A stretch of DNA of 64,000 bases from NCBI RefSeq assembly GCF_001270495.1, contig NZ_LGUR01000253.1:62001-126000 (forward strand), given 5' to 3'. Positions 16,872 through 24,859 of this stretch are shown here, piece after piece. Position 1 is the stretch's first letter; each line of letters begins with the position of its first letter. Source of the stretch: Streptomyces viridochromogenes (lineage in GTDB: Bacteria; Actinomycetota; Actinomycetes; Streptomycetales; Streptomycetaceae). The position numbers were made by a program, and so were the translations under genes. The notes below the pieces were generated by a model. The model was not told where the DNA came from, did no database searches, and saw only the letters and a list, made by a program, of their open reading frames with translations.

Positions 16872-17894
16872 TCAGTCGACGGTGATCGAGTCCAGCTTCG
16901 CCCGCAGATACACATGCGAGTCGACCGGCTCGTACGCCACCCGCCCCACCGGAGCCGGCACGGACTCCACGAGCGTGCCGGGCGTGCACTCCCCGAAGTA
17001 GACGAGGGACATCAGCTCCTCGGCCGGCGCGTCCGCGGGCGGCGGCAGCACCCGGTGCCGCCCCGAACGCCACCGGTCACCCGTCCAACGGGCCATCAGA
17101 TCCCCGATGTTGATGGTGAACGCCTCCGGGTCGAAGGGCGCGTCCTCCCATCCGCCCTCGTCCGTGTAGACCTGCAACCCGCCCTTGCCCGCCTGCCGGT
17201 CGAGGATCGTCACGGTGCCGAAGTCGGTGTGCGGCCCGATGCGGAACTGCCCGGGCTCCGGATCGCCGATCACCTCCGCCCCCGGATACCAGTTGATGTT
17301 GAAGCCGTACGTCGGGTGGTCCATGTGCCGTGCGAAGAAGTCGGGTTCGAGGCCGAGCGCCTCGCCGAGCAGGGAGAGGAGCTGGTTCTCCAGCTCTCCC
17401 ATGCGCGCGAGGTACTCCTCGCACAGCGGCCGGAGTTCGGGCGTCTGGGTCGGCCAGACGTTCGGCGCGTACCACTCGGCGTTGATCACCGGGTCCTCGA
17501 ACGGCTCGTGCGTCGCGAAGGTGAGCGACTCCTTCAGGTCCGGCGGGGTCTCGGTGCCCTCCGCGTACCCGTTGGCCTCGGCGCCGGGGCCGAGCCAGCC
17601 GCGGCCGCCGACCTTCGCCTCGTACGCCTGCTTGACCTCGACGGGGAGCGTGAAGAAGGCGCGGGCGGCGGCGCGGATGCGGGCGCGCAGGGAAGGGGCC
17701 ACGCCGTGCCCGGTGACCAGGAGGAAGCCGGCGGTCTGGAGGGCCTCGTCGACGGTGCGGGCGATGGCCCGGCGGGCCTCGGTGTCGCCGTCGAGCCAGG
17801 GCCGCAGGTCGATCGTGGGAACGCGGGGGGTGCGCGGGGTGTGGGCGGTGCCAGGGGTGCGGAGGGCGCGGGGCGCGCCGGGGTGGTCACTCAC
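16872..17894 (-). CDS. 2OG-Fe(II)/isopenicillin-N-synthase-family oxygenase
   Basis: The 340-residue protein has the DIOX_N domain (VPTIDLRPWL and GFLLVTGHGV) and the jelly-roll core with the iron triad His222, Asp224 (GPHTDFG) and His280 (SGRHRVLPP). In this superfamily an Arg of an RxS motif normally binds the 2-oxoglutarate carboxylate. Here the aligned string is L-M-S (residues 294-296), so co-substrate binding may differ. The GTG start overlaps the stop of the cytosine deaminase gene by 8 bp, so the two are translationally coupled. Relatives include thymine 7-hydroxylase, isopenicillin N synthase and gibberellin oxidases. Linkage to a pyrimidine deaminase makes a pyrimidine-type substrate worth considering, which is inference. 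Confidence 0.85.
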   Translation of the reverse strand: MSDHPGAPRALRTPGTAHTPRTPRVPTIDLRPWLDGDTEARRAIARTVDEALQTAGFLLVTGHGVAPSLRARIRAAARAFFTLPVEVKQAYEAKVGGRGWLGPGAEANGYAEGTETPPDLKESLTFATHEPFEDPVINAEWYAPNVWPTQTPELRPLCEEYLARMGELENQLLSLLGEALGLEPDFFARHMDHPTYGFNINWYPGAEVIGDPEPGQFRIGPHTDFGTVTILDRQAGKGGLQVYTDEGGWEDAPFDPEAFTINIGDLMARWTGDRWRSGRHRVLPPPADAPAEELMSLVYFGECTPGTLVESVPAPVGRVAYEPVDSHVYLRAKLDSITVD

Positions 17895-18345
17895 CGATGT
17901 CCTCGTTCCACAGTGCCGGATGGTTCTTGATGAAGTCGCGCATCATCCCGACGCACTCGGGATCGTCCAGCAGCACGATCTCCACGCCGTGCTCCGCCAG
18001 CCAGTCGTGCCCGCCGTGGAAGGTGACCGCCTCGCCGATCACCACCCGGGAGATGCCGAACTGCCGGACCAGACCGGAGCAGTACCAGCAGGGCGAGAGG
18101 GTGGTCACCATGGTCGTGCCGCGATACGACCGCTGCCGCCCCGCCGCCCGGAAGGCGGCCGTCTCCGCGTGCATGGACGGGTCGCCGTCCTGGACCCGCC
18201 GGTTGTGGCCGCGCCCGAGGAGGGTGCCGTCGGGGCCGTAGAGGGCCGCGCCGATCGGGATGCCGCCGTCGCGGAGCCCGGCGCGGGCCTCCGTGACGGC
18301 GGTGGCCAGCCAGGCGCGGGCCGTCGCCTGATCCAGGAACTCCAT
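17887..18345 (-). CDS. Fungal-type cytosine deaminase (CDA-superfamily zinc enzyme)
   Basis: The 152-residue protein has the zinc-deaminase signature His59-Ala-Glu61 and PCWYC with Cys86 and Cys89. It resembles yeast Fcy1 along its whole length, including the RGHN string, GxxVxFHGGHDWLxxHGVE and the C-terminal WNEDIGE. Asp149 there corresponds to the substrate-contacting Asp155 of Fcy1. It should hydrolyse cytosine to uracil and ammonia, unlike the unrelated TIM-barrel CodA of most bacteria. It is the first gene of a two-gene operon with the 2OG oxygenase. An ATG at 18345 is used. Confidence 0.8.
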   Translation of the reverse strand: MEFLDQATARAWLATAVTEARAGLRDGGIPIGAALYGPDGTLLGRGHNRRVQDGDPSMHAETAAFRAAGRQRSYRGTTMVTTLSPCWYCSGLVRQFGISRVVIGEAVTFHGGHDWLAEHGVEIVLLDDPECVGMMRDFIKNHPALWNEDIGE

Positions 18346-18439
18346 GCCTACGACTCTCCTGCGCTCGGAACACGAGGGGCAACGAGCGGAATGTACCCAC
18401 GCCGCACGCCCGACGTGCCTCAGCGCCGGAGCGTCGTCC

Positions 18440-18796
18440 TCACTGGCCGCCGAGCAGTCCGAGAACCCTGTTGACCGCCTCCAGGACGGGCTGCCCCACC
18501 GCGCCCACGGTCGCGGCGATACCGGCGATGGCCATCAGGGCACGGTGCCGGTCCTGCGGTGCCGCGTCGGCGTCGGCGCTGAGGACCGGCAGGGAGTCGT
18601 CGATGGTCCGGGCGCTGGCGGCCGGGACCTCGCCGCGCAGCAGCTCGATCAGCCGCCGCAGTTCCTCGACCGCCTCCTGGAGGGCGGGGGACGCCGCCGC
18701 GGGGTCGGCGGCCGCCTGGTTCTTGACGATGCCGGTGTTTCCCATGCCGCCGTGCATGGTCACGTTGTCGCCGAAGAAGTAGTTGTCGCCGCTCAT
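18440..18796 (-). CDS. Small protein with N-terminal Gly/Asn motif shared with its neighbour
   Basis: The 118-residue protein begins MSGDNYFFGDNVTMHGGMGN, and residues 5-26 repeat the C-terminal motif of the upstream gene product. A predicted coiled coil follows (residues 38-58, LQEAVEELRRLIELLRGEV), then an acidic Ser/Asp stretch. The Ala/Gly/Val-rich C-terminal helix (residues 86-117, GIAATVGAVGQPVLEAVNRVLGLL) could touch a membrane. Start and upstream stop overlap as ATGA. The layout, with a short self-association-like motif at a free terminus plus a helical domain, resembles bacterial amyloid-signalling and effector-associated proteins, but I cannot name a family. Confidence 0.6.
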   Translation of the reverse strand: MSGDNYFFGDNVTMHGGMGNTGIVKNQAAADPAAASPALQEAVEELRRLIELLRGEVPAASARTIDDSLPVLSADADAAPQDRHRALMAIAGIAATVGAVGQPVLEAVNRVLGLLGGQ

Positions 18797-18861
18797 GCGT
18801 GCGCCACCCCCACGTTGCCCGTGCCGCCGTACATGTTGACGTTGTCTCCGAAGTAGTAGTT
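18719..18861 (-). repeat. Direct repeat of a 66-bp coding motif across the gene junction
   Basis: The 22-codon units at 18796-18861 (end of the membrane protein gene) and 18719-18784 (start of the 118-residue protein gene) encode NYYFGDNVNMYGGTGNVGV.. and NYFFGDNVTMHGGMGNTGI... They are similar in both protein and DNA. The offset is 77 bp, so the reading frames change between copies. Confidence 0.85.
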
Positions 18862-19398
18862 ACGCGGATTGACCATGAGGCGGTCCACCCTGACCTGGAA
18901 CTCCACCTCGGGGTTCTCGATCGCGTGCACGATCGAGACGACGAGTTGGTCCAGTTGGCGCGGGTCGGCGCTCGTGACCATGGCGATGGACGGGCCGGCC
19001 GTCTCGACGGCCAGGACGTACCGCGAGGGCGCGGAGAGGACGGCCACCAGCTCCACGATGCTGAAGGCCAGCGCGGCCAGCGAGCCCAGCCAGACGAACG
19101 TGAGGATCGTGCCGGCCGCGCTCTCGTTCGCGATGCTGGTGATGCCGCCGAGGATCGTCAGGGCGAACGCCACCGACAGGATGATCCCCACGCGCTTCAG
19201 GAAGAGCACGGTGGCTTCCTTGCGCCTGGGGGTGAGTGTGTACGTGTACACCCGCGTGACGTTCTCCAGCGGATACGCCGCCCCGTCAACCCAGAGCAGT
19301 CGCTTGCCGACCCGCAGGTCGACCGCGGTCGCCGTCCGCGGCGGTACCGCCGGCGGTGGCGGTATGTCGTGGTGTCCGGGCGGTTCGGTTCTCTCCAT
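18793..19398 (-). CDS. Two-TM membrane protein ending in the shared Gly/Asn motif (DUF6232-like)
   Basis: The 201-residue protein has a Pro-rich N-terminus, a small soluble domain (VDLRVGKRLLWVDGAAYPLENVTRVY), two membrane segments (near residues 68-88 and 97-122), a cytosolic alpha/beta part (SADPRQLDQLVVSIVHAIENP), and a C-terminal motif NYYFGDNVNMYGGTGNVGV. From memory this matches an actinobacterial family listed as DUF6232, with no known function. The ATG at 19398 is preferred over a GTG 18 bp upstream because AGGGGG sits 5-6 nt before it. It is coupled to the downstream small gene, which carries the same motif at its N-terminus. Confidence 0.65.
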   Translation of the reverse strand: MERTEPPGHHDIPPPPAVPPRTATAVDLRVGKRLLWVDGAAYPLENVTRVYTYTLTPRRKEATVLFLKRVGIILSVAFALTILGGITSIANESAAGTILTFVWLGSLAALAFSIVELVAVLSAPSRYVLAVETAGPSIAMVTSADPRQLDQLVVSIVHAIENPEVEFQVRVDRLMVNPRNYYFGDNVNMYGGTGNVGVAHA

Positions 19399-19534
19399 CG
19401 GTCCCCCTGAAGTCACTGCCTGATGGCCATTAACTACTCAAGGTGGCGCCTGGGGCAAGCGAGTATCCGGGGTCAACTGTGAGGCTGTCGTGGAGAGTTG
19501 AGGCAGAGAAGGGGCGGCGGACGGTGAGGGCCCG

Positions 19535-19876
19535 TCAGGGCTCGTCGCGCTTCGGCCCCCCGTCGCCCTTGTTCTTGCCGTCGTTCTTGTCGTCGTCCTC
19601 GTCCAGGGACTTCAGGAACTCGGGGTTGTCGTCGGGGGCGACCCACTGCTGCCGTCGCCGCTGGTCCCGTACGCCGGACCAGCCCTCGGCGGCCGGGCTG
19701 CGCTTCTTGCCCGCGATCAGCCAGGAGATCGAGCCGACGAGCGGGAACACCAGGACGAGGATCGCCCACAGCGGCTTGGGCATGTGGCGGATGTCGTCCT
19801 CCTTCGTGCTGATGCAGTCGATGAACGCGTACACGCTCAGCGCCAGTGGCACGAGGAACATCAGCACCCGGAGCAT
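19535..19876 (-). CDS. PLDc_N-domain membrane protein
   Basis: The 113-residue protein has two N-terminal membrane segments ([22 protein letters not shown] and [24 protein letters not shown]) forming the PLDc_N (phospholipase D-nuclease N-terminal) module. A charged, disordered tail follows, rich in Asp, Lys and Gly. Such proteins are common in Actinobacteria and lack catalytic residues; the role is unknown. It is transcribed divergently from the UbiD-like gene, with 88 bp between the starts. Confidence 0.78.
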   Translation of the reverse strand: MLRVLMFLVPLALSVYAFIDCISTKEDDIRHMPKPLWAILVLVFPLVGSISWLIAGKKRSPAAEGWSGVRDQRRRQQWVAPDDNPEFLKSLDEDDDKNDGKNKGDGGPKRDEP

Positions 19877-19952
19877 GGGTCCTCTCCAGCGAAACGGTCG
19901 TCGGGACCGGGGGCGCGGCCCCCGGGTTCAGGGCCAGGGTAGCGGCTCGGGG

Positions 19953-19958
19953 ATACTT
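19953..19958 (+). promoter_or_regulatory. -10-like hexamer before the UbiD-like gene
   Basis: ATACTT lies 6 nt before the ATG at 19965, in a context with no Shine-Dalgarno sequence. It is consistent with a leaderless mRNA. Confidence 0.35.
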
Positions 19959-19964
19959 GACCCC

Positions 19965-21422
19965 ATGGCTTATGACGATCTTCGTTCCCTGCTCAGGGCG
20001 CTGGAGCGCGAAGGCGACCTCAAGCGCGTCAAGGCTGAGGTCGATCCGTATCTGGAGGTCGGGGAGATCGTCGACCGCGTGCAGAAGTCCGGCGGTCCCG
20101 CGCTGCTCTTCGAGAACGTGAAGGGGTCGTCGATGCCCCTCGCGATGAACGTCTTCGGGACCGACCGGCGGCTGCTCAAGGCCCTCGGCCTGAAGTCGTA
20201 CGGCGACATCTCCGACAAGATCGGCGGGCTGCTCAGGCCCGAGCTGCCGCACGGTTTCGTCGGCGTCCGCGAGGCATTCGGGAAGCTCGGCGCCATGACG
20301 CACGTACCGCCGAAGAAGGTGAAGTCGGACAACGCGCCGGTGCAGGAGGTCGTGCTGCACGGGGACGAGGTCGACCTCGACCGGCTGCCGGCCCTCTTCA
20401 CCTGGCCCAAGGACGGCGGCTCCTTCTTCAACCTGGGGCTCACGCACACCAAGGACCCGGAGTCCGGCGTACGGAATCTGGGCCTGTACCGCCTGCAGCG
20501 CCACGACAAGCGCACGATCGGCATGCACTGGCAGATCCACAAGGACAGCCGGAACCACTACCAGGTGGCGGCGCGGAGGGGAGAGCGGCTGCCGGTCGCG
20601 ATCGCCTTCGGCTGCCCGCCCGCCGTGACCTACGCGTCCACCGCGCCGCTCCCCGGTGACATCGACGAGTACCTGTTCGCCGGGTTCGTCGCGGGCAAGC
20701 GGATCGAGATGGTGGACTGCAAGACGGTGCCGTTGCAGGTGCCGGCGCAGGCGGAGGTCGTCCTGGAGGGGTGGCTGGAGCCCGGCGAGATGCTGCCGGA
20801 GGGGCCGTTCGGCGACCACACCGGCTTCTACACGCCGCAGGAGCCCTTCCCCGCGCTGAAGATCGACTGCGTGACGATGCGGCGGCGGCCACTGCTCCAG
20901 TCGATCGTCGTGGGCCGGCCTCCGACGGAGGACGGTCCCTTGGGCCGTGCGACGGAACGCTTCTTCCTCCCCCTGCTGAAGATCATCGTCCCGGACATCG
21001 TGGACTACCACCTGCCGGAGTCCGGCGGCTTCCACAACTGCGCGATCGTCTCGATCGACAAGAAGTACCCCAAGCACGCCCAGAAGACGATGCACGCGAT
21101 CTGGGGCGCCCACATGATGTCCCTGACCAAGCTGATCGTGGTCGTCGACTCAGACTGCGACGTCCACGATCTGCACGAGGTCTCCTGGCGGGCGCTCGGC
21201 AACACCGACTACGCCCGTGACCTCACGGTCGTCGAAGGCCCCGTAGACCATCTCGACCACGCCTCCTACCAGCAGTTCTGGGGCGGCAAGGCGGGAATCG
21301 ACGCGACGAAGAAGTGGCCCGAGGAGGGCTACACGCGCGACGGTGGCTGGCCCGACATGGTGGAGTCCGACCCGGAGACGGCGGCGAAGGTCGACCGCCG
21401 CTGGAAGGAGTACGGACTGTGA
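19965..21422 (+). CDS. mqnL: UbiD-family decarboxylase of menaquinone synthesis (MqnL type)
   Basis: The 485-residue protein is a full-length UbiD-family prenyl-FMN-dependent decarboxylase (MAYDDLRSLLRALEREGDLKRV, the GGSFFNLGLTHTKDPESG block, EGPFGDHTGFYTP with the active-site Glu/Asp region, and the FHNCAIVSIDKKYPKHA end). In the futalosine route this enzyme decarboxylates the prenylated dihydroxynaphthoate. The UbiA-like prenyltransferase (4-bp overlap) and the UbiX-like cofactor synthase follow directly, which supports this role over ubiquinone synthesis. Decarboxylation order is from literature on Streptomyces/Chlamydia menaquinone genes. Confidence 0.9.
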   Translation: MAYDDLRSLLRALEREGDLKRVKAEVDPYLEVGEIVDRVQKSGGPALLFENVKGSSMPLAMNVFGTDRRLLKALGLKSYGDISDKIGGLLRPELPHGFVGVREAFGKLGAMTHVPPKKVKSDNAPVQEVVLHGDEVDLDRLPALFTWPKDGGSFFNLGLTHTKDPESGVRNLGLYRLQRHDKRTIGMHWQIHKDSRNHYQVAARRGERLPVAIAFGCPPAVTYASTAPLPGDIDEYLFAGFVAGKRIEMVDCKTVPLQVPAQAEVVLEGWLEPGEMLPEGPFGDHTGFYTPQEPFPALKIDCVTMRRRPLLQSIVVGRPPTEDGPLGRATERFFLPLLKIIVPDIVDYHLPESGGFHNCAIVSIDKKYPKHAQKTMHAIWGAHMMSLTKLIVVVDSDCDVHDLHEVSWRALGNTDYARDLTVVEGPVDHLDHASYQQFWGGKAGIDATKKWPEEGYTRDGGWPDMVESDPETAAKVDRRWKEYGL

Positions 21423-22321
21423 GCAGCGCCTCCGCCGCGATCCCGCAGCCAGGACGCACGAAGGCGTTCCTCCGCCTCGTCATGATCGAGCACTCGGTGT
21501 TCGCGCTGCCCTTCGCGTACATCGCCGCGCTCAGCGCGATGTTCCAGTGGGACAAGAACATCCACTGGGGCCGGCTGCTCCTGGTGACGGTCTGCATGGT
21601 GGGCCTGCGCACCTTCGCGATGGCCGTGAACCGGATCATCGACCGCGAGATCGACGCCCGAAATCCGCGCACCGCGCACCGCGAGCTGGTGACCGGCGCG
21701 ATGTCGGTCCGGCACGCCTGGACCGGCGCCCTGATCGCCCTGGTGATCTTCCTGGGCTCGGCGGCCCTGCTGAACCCGCTGTGCCTGGCCCTCGCCCCCA
21801 TCGCGGTGGTCCCGATGGTGGTCTACCCCTACGGCAAGCGGTTCACCAACTTTCCCCAGGCGATCCTCGGCCTCGCCCAGGCGATGGGCCCGGTCGGCGG
21901 CTGGCTGGCCATCACCGGCACCTGGTCCTGGGACGCGGTGATCCTCGGCCTGGCGGTCGGCATCTGGATCGGTGGCTTCGACCTGATCTACGCCTGCCAG
22001 GACGTCGACACCGACCGCGAGATCGGCGTCATGTCGGTCCCGGCCCGCTTCGGCATCCCGGCGGCGATCTGGGGCGCGCGGGTCTGCCACACGGTCACGA
22101 CGGCCCTGTTCGTCTGGTACGCCCTGGCCACGGACGCGGGCGCGTTCTTCTGGCTGGGCCTGCTGATGGTGGCCGGCGCGTTCGTCTACGAGCACTCGAT
22201 CGTGCGGCCGCATGATCTGTCGCGCCTGAACAGGGCGTTCTTCAGCGTCAACGGGTTCATCGGGATCGCCTTGTTCGTGTGTGCGCTGCTGGATCTGCTG
22301 GCCCGGGGCCTGACCGTGTAG
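21419..22321 (+). CDS. mqnP: UbiA-family prenyltransferase of menaquinone synthesis (MqnP type)
   Basis: The 300-residue polytopic membrane protein attaches the polyprenyl tail to 1,4-dihydroxy-6-naphthoate. Two Asp-rich motifs bind Mg-diphosphate: NRIIDREIDARNPRTAHRE, where the usual NDxxD has Arg at the second position, and DLIYACQDVDTDREIG. The rest consists of about eight hydrophobic helices. The GTG start overlaps the decarboxylase stop (GTGA). Neighbours encode the other late menaquinone enzymes. Confidence 0.9.
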   Translation: MSSASAAIPQPGRTKAFLRLVMIEHSVFALPFAYIAALSAMFQWDKNIHWGRLLLVTVCMVGLRTFAMAVNRIIDREIDARNPRTAHRELVTGAMSVRHAWTGALIALVIFLGSAALLNPLCLALAPIAVVPMVVYPYGKRFTNFPQAILGLAQAMGPVGGWLAITGTWSWDAVILGLAVGIWIGGFDLIYACQDVDTDREIGVMSVPARFGIPAAIWGARVCHTVTTALFVWYALATDAGAFFWLGLLMVAGAFVYEHSIVRPHDLSRLNRAFFSVNGFIGIALFVCALLDLLARGLTV

Positions 22322-22378
22322 AAGTACCTTCCGGAACCCAAGACGCGGACCGGTCCTGAGCATCGACCCGCCCGCCGG

Positions 22379-22384
22379 TAGGCT
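22379..22384 (+). promoter_or_regulatory. -10 box TAGGCT before the UbiX-like gene
   Basis: TAGGCT ends 6 nt before the GTG at 22391, placing the transcription start on the start codon. No ribosome binding site is visible, so a leaderless transcript is likely. Confidence 0.55.
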
Positions 22385-22390
22385 CGGGGT

Positions 22391-23056
22391 GTGAACGCAG
22401 GAGAAACGCAGCGCGTGCCTTGGATCGTGGGGGTTTCCGGGGCGTCCGGTACGCCCTACGCCGCCGCGGTGCTGCGGGCGCTCCTCGCCGCCGGGGAGAG
22501 CGTCGACCTGGTCGTCAGCCGGGCGTCACGGCTCACCCTGCTCGACGAGACGGGGATCTCGTTCCGGGACGCCCACTGGGAGGCCGACCTGCGGGAATGG
22601 CTGTCCCGCGGGGCCGACGGCAAGCCCGGGACCTTCCAGGTGGACATCGCCGGCGTACGGCACTGGAGCGCGGGGGACCTCGCGGCGGGGCCGTCGTCCG
22701 GGTCGTATCCCGTCAAGGGCATGCTGATCGTGCCCGCGTCGACGGCCTGTGTCGCGGGAGTCGCGCTCGGGCTGTCCAAGGATCTTTTGCAGCGGGCGGC
22801 GAGCGTCACGCTCAAGGAGCGCCGCCCGCTGGTCGTGGCCGTACGGGAGACCCCGCTGAACGGCCAGACCCTCCGGCATCTCGTCGCGCTGGACGACGCC
22901 GGCGCGAGCGTCGTACCGGCGTCCCCCGGCTTCTACGCGGGCGCGACCCACATCCAGGACCTCGTGGACTTCGTCGCCGGGCGGGTGCTGGACGCGGCGG
23001 GCGTCGAGCACGTCCTGTACCGGCGGTGGAACGGCGAGCTGGGGAGCGGCACATAG
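22391..23056 (+). CDS. mqnM: UbiX-family flavin prenyltransferase (MqnM type)
   Basis: The 221-residue flavoprotein prenylates FMN to make the cofactor of UbiD-type decarboxylases. Family marks are VGVSGASGTPYAAAVLRAL at the N-terminus, the VPASTACVAGVALGLSKDLLQRAASVTLKERRPLVVAVRETPL block, and the SPGFYAGATHIQDLVDFVAGRVLD end. A GTG start is used. The gene serves the UbiD-like gene two positions upstream. Confidence 0.92.
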   Translation: MNAGETQRVPWIVGVSGASGTPYAAAVLRALLAAGESVDLVVSRASRLTLLDETGISFRDAHWEADLREWLSRGADGKPGTFQVDIAGVRHWSAGDLAAGPSSGSYPVKGMLIVPASTACVAGVALGLSKDLLQRAASVTLKERRPLVVAVRETPLNGQTLRHLVALDDAGASVVPASPGFYAGATHIQDLVDFVAGRVLDAAGVEHVLYRRWNGELGSGT

Positions 23057-23124
23057 AGCAAGTCGCGCAAGTCGCAGTACCTCTCATCACTTCTGGAACT
23101 TTTCAGCGGAAGGCTTCGAATCGC

Positions 23125-23580
23125 ATGGACGCGGTGGACAGGCAGCTCATCCAGGCCCTGAGGGAGAACGGCCGGGCCTCCTATGCGGAGCTGGGGCGCC
23201 TCGTCGGACTGTCGGGACCCAGCGTCACCGACCGCATCAACCGGCTGGAGGCGGCCGGTGTCATCACCGGCTACCGCGCCACCGTCGACGCCGCCTCGCT
23301 CGGCCTCGGCGTCACCGCGCTGATCGGCATCTCGCTCTCCGACGCCACCGACCACGAGGACGTGGCGAACCGCCTGCGGGACCTGGGCGAGATCGAGGAC
23401 TGCTGGTTCATCGCGGGCGACGACTCGTACATGCTCAAGGTGCGCGCCGCCGACGTGGACGGCCTGGAGAAGATCATCCGACGGCTCAGCGGCACGGTGG
23501 GTGTCTCCCGGACCCGTACGACGATCGTGCTCTCCACCAAGTGGGAGAACCGGGTCGGAGAGCTGCCGGAAGAGGAGTAG
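23125..23580 (+). CDS. Lrp/AsnC-family transcriptional regulator
   Basis: The 151-residue protein has the AsnC winged helix-turn-helix (MDAVDRQLIQALRENGRASYAELGRLVGLSGPSVTDRINRLEAAGVITGY) and the RAM/AsnC_trans_reg ligand domain. It would form dimers or octamers sensing amino acids or other small effectors. The GCGGAAGG at about 23106-23113 acts as ribosome binding site for the ATG at 23125. It sits between the mqnM- and mqnE-like genes, so control of menaquinone synthesis is possible but not shown. Confidence 0.9.
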   Translation: MDAVDRQLIQALRENGRASYAELGRLVGLSGPSVTDRINRLEAAGVITGYRATVDAASLGLGVTALIGISLSDATDHEDVANRLRDLGEIEDCWFIAGDDSYMLKVRAADVDGLEKIIRRLSGTVGVSRTRTTIVLSTKWENRVGELPEEE

Positions 23581-23662
23581 GCGCGAAGCGCCGTATGGGG
23601 GTCCCTCCGCCCGAAGGGTGGCGGAGTACGGTTGACGAAGTCTGTCTGAGAGAGGTGCACGC

Positions 23663-24826
23663 ATGGACGTCGGGCTCAAGCGCGAGCTGGAGGAGAAGGT
23701 CCGCTCCGGTGAGCGACTGTCCCGCGAGGACGGCATCGCGCTGTACGAGTCGGACGACCTGGCCTGGCTCGGCGGCCTCGCGCACGAGGTGCGCACACGC
23801 AAGAACGGCGACGTCGTGCACTTCAACGTCAACCGGCACCTCAACATGACCAACGTCTGTACGGCCTCCTGCGCGTACTGCTCCTTCCAGCGCAAGCCGG
23901 GGGAGAAGGATGCCTACACGATGCGCATCGAGGAGGCCGTCAAGCTCGCCAAGGCGATGGAGTCGGACAACCTCACCGAGCTGCACATCGTCAACGGCCT
24001 GCACCCGAACCTCCCCTGGCGCTACTACCCGCGCTCGCTGCGGGAGCTCAAGGCCGCTCTGCCGAACGTCTCGCTGAAGGCGTTCACGGCGACCGAGATC
24101 CACCACTTCGAGACGATCAGCGGACTGTCGGCGTCCGAGATCCTCGACGAGCTGATCGACGCGGGCCTGGAGTCGCTGACCGGCGGCGGCGCCGAGATCT
24201 TCGACTGGGAGGTCCGCCAGCACATCGTGGACCACCGCACCCACTGGGAGGACTGGTCCCGGATCCACCGCCTGGCGCACGAGAAGGGCCTGAAGACCCC
24301 GTGCACCATGCTCTACGGCCACATCGAGGAGCCGCGCCACCGCGTCGACCACGTCCTGCGCCTGCGTGAACTCCAGGACGAGACCGGCGGTTTCCAGGTC
24401 TTCATCCCGCTGCGCTACCAGCACGACTTCGTCGACATGCAGGACGGCAAGGTACGCAACCGCCTCCAGGCCAGGACCCAGATGGCGACCGGCGCGGAGG
24501 CCCTGAAGACCTTCGCGGTCTCGCGGCTGCTTTTCGACAACGTCCCGCACGTCAAGGTCTTCTGGGTGATGCACGGCGTCCAGACCGCCCAGCTGGCCCT
24601 CCAGCACGGCGCCGACGACATGGACGGCTCGGTCGTCGAGTACAAGATCACGCATGACGCCGACAACTACGGCACGCCGAACAAGCTGACCCGCGAGGAT
24701 CTGCTGGACCTGATCCGCGATGCAGGGTTCCGGCCGGTGGAGCGCAACACGCGCTACGAGATCATCCGCGAGTACGACGGTGCGGACCCGCTGCGTCGCG
24801 AGTCCCCCCAGCCGATGCGGGTGTGA
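23663..24826 (+). CDS. mqnE: Aminofutalosine synthase (radical SAM)
   Basis: The 387-residue radical SAM enzyme joins the MqnA product 3-[(1-carboxyvinyl)oxy]benzoate to S-adenosylmethionine to give aminodeoxyfutalosine. The 4Fe-4S cluster motif is Cys66-x3-Cys70-x2-Cys73 (CTASCAYC), followed by HIVNGLHPNLPWRYY and GGGAEIF, which separate MqnE from MqnC. GAGAGG before the ATG is a good ribosome binding site. MqnA and MqnC lie 19 and 25 kb downstream. Confidence 0.95.
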   Translation: MDVGLKRELEEKVRSGERLSREDGIALYESDDLAWLGGLAHEVRTRKNGDVVHFNVNRHLNMTNVCTASCAYCSFQRKPGEKDAYTMRIEEAVKLAKAMESDNLTELHIVNGLHPNLPWRYYPRSLRELKAALPNVSLKAFTATEIHHFETISGLSASEILDELIDAGLESLTGGGAEIFDWEVRQHIVDHRTHWEDWSRIHRLAHEKGLKTPCTMLYGHIEEPRHRVDHVLRLRELQDETGGFQVFIPLRYQHDFVDMQDGKVRNRLQARTQMATGAEALKTFAVSRLLFDNVPHVKVFWVMHGVQTAQLALQHGADDMDGSVVEYKITHDADNYGTPNKLTREDLLDLIRDAGFRPVERNTRYEIIREYDGADPLRRESPQPMRV

Positions 24827-24859
24827 TTCCACGGGGCGGGGGCGTGGTACTCGTCCGCC

